Part shown: piece after piece, positions 1 through 6,172 of the stretch
Layout: each line of letters opens with the position of its first letter
Position numbering within the stretch: position 1 is the stretch's first letter
Origin: an uncultured Methylophilus sp.
Lineage (GTDB): Bacteria; Pseudomonadota; Gammaproteobacteria; Burkholderiales; Methylophilaceae
Direction of reading: 5' to 3'
NCBI GenBank assembly: GCA_936943315.1
Contig: CAKZJM010000314.1
Location: 1-16,668 of the forward strand
DNA: 16,668 nucleotides
Notes under the pieces: generated by a model
Databases searched by the model: none
What the model was told of the DNA's origin: nothing
The model's input: only the letters and a program-made list of their open reading frames with translations
Made by a program: the position numbers and the translations under genes

Positions 1-206
1 ATACTTATTCATATTTTTAGTGGTTGGGTGTGGCTCGCCTAGCAAGCTCGGATATATCAAACAGACTAACACAGGGCTTCATGCGAAAGCACCTGTCAGC
101 ACGCGCTAGTCTATTGAATGAGAATGAAATGATTGGTTCAATTTGAATGCACGATAGCCATTTGTGTCGCAGGGATGTGTGTGGCACAGCAAACGTCGTC
201 TAGCCG
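1..206. other. Window-edge intergenic stretch
   Basis: No convincing gene is seen here. The only noticeable motif is an A/T-rich GA-repeat near 114-135 (AATGAGAATGAAATGATT), which partly resembles a Fur box (repeats of GATAAT type). The match is poor and no downstream gene start is visible, so it is not called as a site. The stretch lies downstream of the minus-strand gene that ends at 207. Confidence 0.3.
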
Positions 207-1064
207 TTACGCTATCAAGCCCCGCCATTGCGCGGCACCCTGCGCCGAGGCTAGCACGGCTTGCTGATAGGTGGCCGTCGCAGGCAGGTGATCAGCCAGC
301 TGATGCAGGGATTGATAGCCAGGGTCTAAACGGATATCTTTTTCCCGGAAAATGCTGTGCTCCCGGGTGTAAGTTTCTGCCAACGCTCGCAGCGACTCGG
401 CCAGGGGCTTTTGGGGTTCGCTTGGGACAAAGTCACTCAGCAACCACAGGTGCACATCTTCCTCTTTGGTGTAACCTGCTTTCGGGTCGGCCAGCCTGTA
501 GGCATGCGCTATTCTGGCCTGGTTTTCTACTTGTTTTGGGTCGCCATAAGCGACCTCAAAATATTTCACTGCTCTTGTGAGTAGCGAGGTCGGGCCATCC
601 AACGGCACCTGGCCCACCGCATAAAAACCGGCCATGGCCCGCAGGCTTTTCAAATGATGTTCTTTACCCACAAAATGGATGATGTCACCCCGGGTTTGCA
701 GTTCTTTAATGCCAGCCGCCATGTCCTTGGTTGCGGCGTAGACGAGTGCAGCATCATTGTTGGCGCTTTTGCGGGCCAGGCTGTAGTTGATCATGGCCGT
801 GCCATTGTTATACAACTCCATTGCGCTGGTGGCGGCCACCTCGCCTTGCGCATCTAGCACGACAGATACGGCCATTTTTGTGCCGTTTTGATTGCCACCG
901 GCCAGGGCGGCGAGCCAATTAGACAGTTGTTCAGCAGGCCATTCGGGATACTGTTCGCTGGCGAGTGCAAACACTTGCGGCAGCAGCCGGCTTTGTTCAG
1001 AGACGCTTAAATGTTGCAGCCTGAGCGTGCAATGTGCGGGCGGCAGCTTGAAATCATGGCGCAT
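207..1064 (-). CDS. Hypothetical protein, weak GNAT-like features
   Basis: The protein is 285 residues from the ATG at 1064, and I do not recognise it as a named family. The reading frame is open further upstream to 1193. I prefer the 1064 start because a strong AGGAGG lies 11 bases before it and the extra 43 residues look like translated leader. A central segment (VLDAQGEVAATSAMELYNNGTAMINYSLARK, then an alpha-helix, then IIHFVGKEHHLKSLRAMAGF) reads as strand-strand-helix-strand and is reminiscent of an N-acetyltransferase (GNAT) core. No clear acetyl-CoA loop (Q/RxxGxG/A) is visible, so this is only a guess. There is no signal peptide and no membrane segment, so it is probably cytoplasmic. 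It is transcribed away from the membrane protein/cytochrome pair, with a palindrome in the shared spacer. Confidence 0.7.
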   Translation of the reverse strand: MRHDFKLPPAHCTLRLQHLSVSEQSRLLPQVFALASEQYPEWPAEQLSNWLAALAGGNQNGTKMAVSVVLDAQGEVAATSAMELYNNGTAMINYSLARKSANNDAALVYAATKDMAAGIKELQTRGDIIHFVGKEHHLKSLRAMAGFYAVGQVPLDGPTSLLTRAVKYFEVAYGDPKQVENQARIAHAYRLADPKAGYTKEEDVHLWLLSDFVPSEPQKPLAESLRALAETYTREHSIFREKDIRLDPGYQSLHQLADHLPATATYQQAVLASAQGAAQWRGLIA

Positions 1065-1075
1065 ATGCGTGCCAT

Positions 1076-1081
1076 CCTCCT
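1076..1081 (-). promoter_or_regulatory. Strong Shine-Dalgarno (AGGAGG) deciding start
   Basis: A perfect AGGAGG lies on the minus strand 11 bases before the ATG at 1064. It supports that ATG over the longer open frame beginning at 1193, which would place this site inside the coding region. Confidence 0.5.
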
Positions 1082-1205
1082 GTTGATGGGTTTGGGATCT
1101 GCATGACGACTGTCCGCCATGATCGCTCAGTTTAGCGACGGGGTAAACATAATGCATTGATGTCATTGCATTCCTGAAAAAAACATCATACACTTGAAAA
1201 ATGAA

Positions 1206-1217
1206 CAGACCTGTCTG
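1206..1217. promoter_or_regulatory. Palindrome, possible operator between divergent genes
   Basis: CAGAC-CT-GTCTG has perfect 5-base arms with a two-base centre. It lies between the start of the minus-strand hypothetical gene (1064) and the plus-strand membrane-protein gene (1293). The size and AGAC/GTCT composition are reminiscent of operators of TetR-family repressors, but no regulator gene is encoded in the window. It could be a chance palindrome. Confidence 0.3.
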
Positions 1218-1292
1218 CCTTTAATTTGTAGTGTATGCAGTTCAGCGCGTGTTTAATAAAGTCACTCAACAAAGATTAAAGGGGAAATCATC

Positions 1293-1703
1293 ATGAACCA
1301 AGATAAACATGCCGGAAATGTCATTTTACTGCGGACTGCGAGTATTACCTTGCTGCTGGGGCTGGTCCTGGCATGGTGCCTGGTGATGACCAGGGGCATG
1401 AAAATCCCTTATATGCTGAATCTGTTTGCCAGTACCGAAAACCTGCTCTCCGGGCACTTGGACTATTTGATGATGACCATGCTGCTATTGGGTTTTTATG
1501 CCTCCAAAATCAGCTTGCCCAAGTTTGTGCTGTGGCCCATGGCGCTGGGTTCAATCGGTAATCCAACCGCGTTTTTAGTGCTGGCGATTGCACCCAAAAT
1601 ACATTCTTTGCCTTATATGCTATTTCTCTACACGACCTTGTCTTTAACCACTTTTGGTTTTGGCATGGCGGCCATCAAAATATTTAGATATTCCCTCAAA
1701 TAA
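1293..1703 (+). CDS. Small four-helix membrane protein of unknown function
   Basis: This is a 136-residue hydrophobic protein with about four predicted membrane segments (roughly residues 11-32, 54-70, 77-100 and 106-130). The start is preceded by AGGGGA at 7 bases. The second helix holds a single conserved-looking motif, SGHLDYLMM (His55), followed by a W-P-x-x-x-G stretch. This layout weakly recalls the styrene-oxide-isomerase / hydroxylaminobenzene-mutase fold, in which a helix-2 His binds heme. That comparison is my inference from pattern only. The cytochrome b561 gene follows after 44 bases on the same strand, so the two are probably co-transcribed. No Cys pairs or signal peptide cleavage site are evident. 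Confidence 0.75.
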   Translation: MNQDKHAGNVILLRTASITLLLGLVLAWCLVMTRGMKIPYMLNLFASTENLLSGHLDYLMMTMLLLGFYASKISLPKFVLWPMALGSIGNPTAFLVLAIAPKIHSLPYMLFLYTTLSLTTFGFGMAAIKIFRYSLK

Positions 1704-1747
1704 CTAGAATCTCTCCACTGTGAACACAATAGAATTGGGGGCGTGCA

Positions 1748-2281
1748 ATGCGTATTGAGATTAAAAACTCGCGTACACAATATGGATTGATCGCCAGGCT
1801 GTTGCATTGGAGCAGTGTTGCCATGCTGTTAACACTGATCGTGATTGCCAGCCAGTTTGCCGATCAGGACCCAGGGCCAGACAAACGCGAGTTGATCATC
1901 CAGCATGCTTCGCTAGGCCTGATTTTTCTGGTGCTGATGCTGACCCGTTTGCTATGGCGCAACCTCAATCAGAATCCGATCCACTCTTACAGTCTCCAAC
2001 CGTGGCAAAAACTGGCGGCGATTTCGTTGCACCGGTCCATCTACGTCATCCTGCTCACGCAATGTGTTTTGGGCTTATTGATCTTGTTGACCAGCGGCGA
2101 ACCCGTTCATTTTTTTGATTGGCTGGCATGGCCGCCCCTATTTGCCAAAGCGGATGCCCTGTATGAAGCCGTACGCGGACTCCATTACCTAGTGTCCGTG
2201 ATGATCTATCCTTTATTTGCTGTTCACATTACCGCCGCGATTTATCACCAGATTTTCGGCCTGGTAGAAGAACATGATTAA
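1748..2281 (+). CDS. Cytochrome b561 family protein (CybB/superoxide oxidase-like)
   Basis: This 177-residue inner-membrane di-heme b cytochrome has the usual length for the bacterial CybB family and four membrane helices (about 15-37, 48-68, 92-114 and 141-168). Heme-ligand candidates are visible: His20 (ARLLHWS) in helix 1, His53 (IIQHASLG) in helix 2, and His146 (GLHYLVS) and His160 (AVHITAA) in helix 4; His95 is also present. Family members move electrons between the quinone pool and partners, and E. coli CybB oxidises superoxide to oxygen while reducing ubiquinone. Which activity applies here cannot be read from sequence. GGGGG lies 6 bases before the ATG. It follows the small membrane protein at 1293 and probably shares its transcript, and it ends 12 bases from a convergent gene. 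Confidence 0.93.
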   Translation: MRIEIKNSRTQYGLIARLLHWSSVAMLLTLIVIASQFADQDPGPDKRELIIQHASLGLIFLVLMLTRLLWRNLNQNPIHSYSLQPWQKLAAISLHRSIYVILLTQCVLGLLILLTSGEPVHFFDWLAWPPLFAKADALYEAVRGLHYLVSVMIYPLFAVHITAAIYHQIFGLVEEHD

Positions 2282-2293
2282 GTGGCTTTGCGA

Positions 2294-3283
2294 TTAAGCG
2301 GCTTGAGTCGGCCTTGAGAGGCCATAGGCCTGGGCGGTGATTTCATAGGATTGAAGGCGTGCGGCATGATTGAAAATTTGTGAGGTGATCATTAATTCGT
2401 TCGCCTCTGTTTTGGCGATAAACGCCATCATGTCACTCAGTACTTTATCGCCGGTGCCTATCGCTGAGCAGGAGAGCACCTGGTGAAGGAGCGCCCGTTC
2501 CGCGCCGCCCAGTTGCGCCCACAGGTTGGCGACCGGCGGCGGTAGCTTGCCGGGTTTGCCACTGCGCAAATTGATAAACGCCTGCTGCATGGATGACGCT
2601 AAAAAAGTCGCCTCTTCGTCTGTCTCGGCAGCAAATACATTAAAGCCCAGCATGACATAAGGCGCTTCCAGAGCGGGCGACGGCCTGAAGGTATCCCGGT
2701 AGAGTTCGATGGCTTGCAGCAGGTAGGCAGGGGCAAAGTGTGAGGCGAAGGCAAACGGCAAACCGAGCGTGGCGGCCAGCTGGGCGCCAAACAGGCTGGA
2801 ACCCAAAATCCACACTGGTACGTTCAATCCCTGGCCGGGTACGGCTTGCACCGGGCGTTTGGGCTCGGCAGCAAAATAATCCAGCAGCTCCGCCACGTCT
2901 TGTGGAAACGCGTCTACATCCGAGTCCAGATGACGCCGCAAGGCGCGTGCCGTGAGCGGGTCTGAGCCAGGGGCGCGTCCCACACCAAGGTCTATGCGAC
3001 GAGGATATAACGCCTCCAGGGTGCCAAATTGTTCGGCAATGATCAAAGGCGAATGGTTGGGCAACATCACGCCGCCAGCGCCGACGCGGATGGTTGAAGT
3101 GCCTGCCGCGACATGACTGATCAGAATCGACGTGGCCGCACTGGCGATTCCCGGCATGCCATGATGCTCGGCCAGCCAATAGCGGTGATAGCCCCATGTT
3201 TCGACATGTTGCGCGAGGTCTAGCGTGTGTTTAAATGATTGGGCTGCATCGCTGCCTTCAGCAATCGGGGCGAGATCCAGCAC
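2294..3283 (-). CDS. Luciferase-like flavin monooxygenase (YhbW/MsnO8 type)
   Basis: This is a 329-residue flavin-dependent TIM-barrel protein of the bacterial luciferase-like superfamily, and it aligns from memory along its length with E. coli YhbW. Family hallmarks are LDLAPIAEGSDA at the N-terminus, GYHRYWLAEHHGMPGIASAAT, GGVMLPNHSPLIIAEQFGTL, YPRRIDLGVGRAPGSD, and LPFAFASHFAP. It probably uses reduced FMN; the substrate is unknown. The coordinates use the GTG at 3283, but that start lacks a Shine-Dalgarno and would cut off barrel strand 1. The frame stays open upstream to an ATT at 3301 preceded by GGTGA, giving IKPKLSVLDLAPI, which matches the family N-terminus better (335 residues). The next in-frame stop lies just beyond. 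It is convergent with the cytochrome gene, 12 bases apart. Confidence 0.92.
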   Translation of the reverse strand: MLDLAPIAEGSDAAQSFKHTLDLAQHVETWGYHRYWLAEHHGMPGIASAATSILISHVAAGTSTIRVGAGGVMLPNHSPLIIAEQFGTLEALYPRRIDLGVGRAPGSDPLTARALRRHLDSDVDAFPQDVAELLDYFAAEPKRPVQAVPGQGLNVPVWILGSSLFGAQLAATLGLPFAFASHFAPAYLLQAIELYRDTFRPSPALEAPYVMLGFNVFAAETDEEATFLASSMQQAFINLRSGKPGKLPPPVANLWAQLGGAERALLHQVLSCSAIGTGDKVLSDMMAFIAKTEANELMITSQIFNHAARLQSYEITAQAYGLSRPTQAA

Positions 3284-3425
3284 GGAGAGTTTGGGTTTAA
3301 TGTTGTTTCACCATTCAAGATTGATAGGGGTAAAGATTCATAGGGTTTGATCACAGCAGGTCAATTCGTTCCATTCAAGTATATATTCAGCCTAAGCGAT
3401 CACTTTGCAAGCCAGCATCTGTGGC

Positions 3426-3457
3426 CTTTAGGAAAATAATGAATTATTTTCCTAAAG
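3426..3457. repeat. Perfect inverted repeat, 15-base arms, 2-base centre
   Basis: The left arm CTTTAGGAAAATAAT (3426-3440) and right arm ATTATTTTCCTAAAG (3443-3457) are exact reverse complements around GA. The 2-base centre is too tight for a typical RNA hairpin loop (a few central pairs would open), so it may act as a DNA palindrome/operator, a cruciform, or a processed RNA stem. It is AT-rich, unlike a classic terminator. It lies 20 bases upstream of a second hairpin. Confidence 0.75.
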
Positions 3458-3476
3458 TTCTCTTAATCTCTGCCGT

Positions 3477-3526
3477 AAAAAAGTCAGAAGCCCGTCATTC
3501 CGTGAACCCGAATGGCTGACTTTTTT
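3477..3526. terminator. Bidirectional terminator-like hairpin with A- and T-tracts
   Basis: AAAAAAGTCAG (3477-3487) and CTGACTTTTTT (3516-3526) are perfect 11-base complementary arms. The 28-base interior contains a nested CATTCCG...CGAATG stem. An A-tract before and a T-tract after make it terminator-like on either strand. Neither neighbour ends here, because both flanking genes start away from this point, so it may end an unannotated small transcript. Long inner loops are less typical of strong terminators. Confidence 0.55.
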
Positions 3527-3817
3527 CACAAGGCCCAGAACTCGCCTTGTTGTAAACAGCACACCGCCTGGTGAGCTGCGTACAACATTCATTTTCATAT
3601 TGAAAGATGAGGCTATGTTCGGGTTACTCCAGCCAATGTATCTAAAAGCGCATGCCATCACGGCGGCGCTGTGCGCTATTTTTCTCCTTTTTTACACGCC
3701 TGTGCGGTGGCTGCTTGGGAGGTTTCCTCATGCCAGCATACCTGGCTACCCTGAACAGCCAGACCTCAAAAGCGGCGCTATCCGTGTGCGCCATTCTCAT
3801 TTCAAGGAATCCGTGCG

Positions 3818-4303
3818 ATGAATACAAGCTATGCAAAGTTGGACGCTTCCAAAAACGAATTTTTGTCTTTTCAATTGGGAGCAGAGCATTTTTGCCTTGA
3901 AATTCTCAAGGTACAAGAGATACGGGGTTACGCGGGCGTGACCACTATCGCCAATATGCCAGAGTATATAAAAGGCGTGGTGAACCTGCGCGGGTCGGTG
4001 GTGCCGATTCTTGATCTGCGCATCAAACTTCGCCTTCAAAATATTCAATACAACGAATTTACCGTGGTGATCATCCTCAGTCTGCAAGGCCATCAGGTGG
4101 GTATTGTGGTGGATAGTGTATCGGACGTGATTGCCCTGAGTGGGGATCAGATACAGGACCTGCCCGAGATGCTGAGCTGTATCGAAACCAGGTTCATGAC
4201 CGGCGTGGTGATCATGGATACCGACACGGTGGTGATGCTGGATATCGAAAAATTATTAGACAAGGATGAGCTGGAACTCGCGGTGAGCGAGTCGCTGCAT
4301 TAA
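3818..4303 (+). CDS. cheW: CheW-like chemotaxis coupling protein
   Basis: This 161-residue protein is a single CheW domain of usual length. Recognisable segments are FLSFQLGAEHFCLEILKVQEI (15-35), the core MPEYIKGVVNLRGSVVPILDLR (47-68) with the conserved NLRG arginine region, and VGIVVDSVSDVIAL (94-107). CheW links chemoreceptors to the CheA kinase in the cytoplasm. AAGGAA precedes the ATG at a suitable distance. No cheA, receptor or other che gene is in the window, so it is an orphan copy here. The HD-GYP gene follows after 33 bases in the same direction, suggesting one transcript and a link between chemosensing and c-di-GMP turnover. Confidence 0.95.
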   Translation: MNTSYAKLDASKNEFLSFQLGAEHFCLEILKVQEIRGYAGVTTIANMPEYIKGVVNLRGSVVPILDLRIKLRLQNIQYNEFTVVIILSLQGHQVGIVVDSVSDVIALSGDQIQDLPEMLSCIETRFMTGVVIMDTDTVVMLDIEKLLDKDELELAVSESLH

Positions 4304-4336
4304 TCGGCATGAATTCAGAGATGGACGGGATTCTAT

Positions 4337-5548
4337 ATGTTAAAAACCATACACATTAAAGAGCTGAAGCTGGGCATGTTCGTCCAGCAGTTACAGGGCG
4401 CATGGTTTGATCATCCGTTCTGGCGTAGCTCTTTTTTACTCAAGGAACAAAGTGATCTGGATAAGCTATTGGCCAGTAAGGTGGTCAGTGTGCAGATCGA
4501 TACCGAAAAAAGCCTGGTGGATACCAGTGGCCCCAGCGTTGCGCTGCCGCCTGAGCCACAGCCAGTGTTGAAGAAAAGTGAAGACAGCAAACCGCGCACG
4601 CAGCATCTCACCGCGGCTGAAGAACATCACACGGCGATGAAACTGATCAATGCCAGCAAGGCATCGGTGCGCTGCATGTTTAACGAGGCGCGTATGGGCC
4701 GGGCGATGAATGCGGAAGAGGCGTTGCCATTGGTGAAGGATATTCTGGCCTCGATAGACCGCAGCCAGGGGGCGATTACCAGCCTGGTGCGGCTGAAAGG
4801 CAAAGACGAATATACCTATATGCATTCGGTCGCTGTGTGTGTGCTGATGATTGCGCTGGCACGGGAGTTGGCGCTCACTGAGGAGCAGATTTTGCAGGCG
4901 GGCGTGGCGGGTTTGTACCATGATGTGGGCAAGATGGCGGTTCCGGACGAGATTCTTAACAAGCCAGGTGCGTTGTCGGAAGATGAGTTTGTGGTGATGC
5001 GCAAACACACGGAATTTGGCCACGCGATTTTGTCGCGCAGCAAACAGATTGATGAAGTGTGCCTGGATGTCTGCCTGCACCATCATGAAAAAGTAGATGG
5101 CTCAGGCTACCCGCACAAAATGAATGGTAGCGAGATCAGTGTGTTTGCAAAAATGGCGGCGGTGTGTGATGTGTATGATGCAGTGACTTCTGACCGCCCT
5201 TACCGGGCGGGCTGGGAACCTGGCGTGAGCCTGCACCGCATGGCGCAATGGACCGGGCATTTTGATGCACCTATCCTGAATGCCTTTATTAAATGTATTG
5301 GTATTTATCCGATTGGTAGCCTGGTGAAACTCAAGTCTGGCAGGCTGGCCGTGGTGATTGATCAGTGCCCGACCTCATTGCTGACACCGGTGGTAAAAGC
5401 GTTTTTTTCCACAAAATCAAACATGTACCTTGAACCACAAATTATTCACCTATCAAAAATGGGGGGGCATGATGAGGTGGTGGGGCACGAAGACCCACGG
5501 GTGTGGGGTATCCAGGACCTGAAAACGCTATGGGCGAACGGGTCATGA
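4337..5548 (+). CDS. HD-GYP domain c-di-GMP phosphodiesterase with DUF3391
   Basis: This is a 403-residue cytoplasmic protein. Residues 1-110 are a DUF3391-type N-terminal region (KELKLGMFVQQLQGAWFDHPFW), and residues 145-340 are the HD-GYP domain. Metal-site residues are visible: His163, the HD pair His195-Asp196 in HDVGK, His224, His249-His250 in HHEKVDGSGYP, and Asp278 in CDVYDAVTSDRPYR. The signature Gly257-Tyr258-Pro259 is intact, so hydrolysis of cyclic-di-GMP to pGpG or GMP is expected. GGGA precedes the ATG by about 6 bases. Seven consecutive Gs at 5461-5467 near the C-terminus form a mononucleotide run where length change would alter only the last 28 residues. It follows cheW and is convergent with the ANTAR regulator 11 bases on. 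Confidence 0.95.
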   Translation: MLKTIHIKELKLGMFVQQLQGAWFDHPFWRSSFLLKEQSDLDKLLASKVVSVQIDTEKSLVDTSGPSVALPPEPQPVLKKSEDSKPRTQHLTAAEEHHTAMKLINASKASVRCMFNEARMGRAMNAEEALPLVKDILASIDRSQGAITSLVRLKGKDEYTYMHSVAVCVLMIALARELALTEEQILQAGVAGLYHDVGKMAVPDEILNKPGALSEDEFVVMRKHTEFGHAILSRSKQIDEVCLDVCLHHHEKVDGSGYPHKMNGSEISVFAKMAAVCDVYDAVTSDRPYRAGWEPGVSLHRMAQWTGHFDAPILNAFIKCIGIYPIGSLVKLKSGRLAVVIDQCPTSLLTPVVKAFFSTKSNMYLEPQIIHLSKMGGHDEVVGHEDPRVWGIQDLKTLWANGS

Positions 5549-5559
5549 GACGGGATGCG

Positions 5560-6171
5560 TTAATTCTCAAGATTGAGGTTTTCACGCGAATGGATAATGC
5601 TGGTTGCCAGGTCTAGCAGCTTGATTCTTTTGCTGCGTGCGCTCTGACGCAGCAGGGTGTTGGCGTCTTCGTAGTTGATCCGGTATTGATCCATGATAAT
5701 GCCGATGGCGATACTCACTGAGCGGTCACCATCGAGCGCAGTTTGCAGTTGCTGCTGCTGGGATTTCATCTGCTTCAAATCCTGCGCGCGCGAAAGCGCG
5801 GTTTCAATCGCCGGAATCAACTGCGCGCTATCAATCGGCTTGACCAGATAAGCCATCGCGCCTAGATTATTCGCCAGCGTATTGGCCTCAGGCTCACTGC
5901 GGGCGGTTAAAAAGATAAACGGAATATCGTCTAGCTGGTTCAGGCGTGCAGGCAGCTCAAAGCCGCTACGGTCTGGCATATTGATGTCGATAATGGCAAT
6001 GTCTGGCCTGGGATGATTTGCCAGCCAGGTTTCTGCCTCATCAACGGACTCGGTGGTGTTCACTCTATAGCCTGCATGCAACAAGCCTGTCGCCATGGTG
6101 GCCAAAATCAAGCGGTCATCATCCAACAGTAAGACAGAGGCTTTATGCGGGGGTAATGTTTTTGACGACAT
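5560..6171 (-). CDS. Response regulator with REC and ANTAR domains
   Basis: This is a 203-residue AmiR/NasT-type regulator. The receiver domain (about 10-128) shows the acidic pocket LDDD (17-19), phospho-acceptor Asp62 in IIDINMPD, Thr89 (FLTA) and Lys111 (LVKPID). A Gln-rich coiled linker (130-147) leads to the ANTAR domain (148-197; AIGIIMDQYRINYEDANTLLRQSA). ANTAR proteins dimerise on phosphorylation and bind twin hairpins in mRNA leaders to prevent termination. I chose the ATG at 6171, not 6210, because AGGAG lies 8 bases upstream and the longer frame merely overlaps the kinase end. The kinase stop (TGA 6175-6173) is one base before this ATG, so translation is probably coupled. No target hairpin pair was found in the window. 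Confidence 0.95.
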   Translation of the reverse strand: MSSKTLPPHKASVLLLDDDRLILATMATGLLHAGYRVNTTESVDEAETWLANHPRPDIAIIDINMPDRSGFELPARLNQLDDIPFIFLTARSEPEANTLANNLGAMAYLVKPIDSAQLIPAIETALSRAQDLKQMKSQQQQLQTALDGDRSVSIAIGIIMDQYRINYEDANTLLRQSARSKRIKLLDLATSIIHSRENLNLEN

Positions 6172-6172
6172 C

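Larger units (their letters stand above)
3302..3817. other. Gene-poor divergent spacer with two inverted repeats
   Basis: This 500-base spacer separates the minus-strand monooxygenase from the plus-strand cheW. I see no convincing gene. A 69-residue frame starting at the ATG at 3615 (or a TTG at 3600) overlaps the cheW start as ATGA, but its ribosome site is poor and its sequence resembles nothing I know. The spacer holds a perfect palindrome at 3426-3457 and a terminator-like hairpin at 3477-3526, listed separately. AT-rich TATATA/TATACT strings near 3378-3388 on the minus strand could serve the monooxygenase promoter, but no well-spaced -35 element was found. Confidence 0.5.

Noticed and set aside
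114..135. Fur-box-like GA-repeat
   Set aside because: The match to GATAAT repeats is partial and no gene start follows on a sensible strand.
3600..3821. A 69-73 residue frame overlapping the cheW start as ATGA
   Set aside because: The overlap would suit translational coupling, but the start is TTG or a poorly placed ATG, the ribosome site is weak, and the product resembles nothing known.
4466..5086. A 206-residue frame on the minus strand opposite the HD-GYP gene
   Set aside because: It lies wholly antisense to a well-supported gene, is His/Arg/Gln-rich as expected of a mirror frame, and has no family features.
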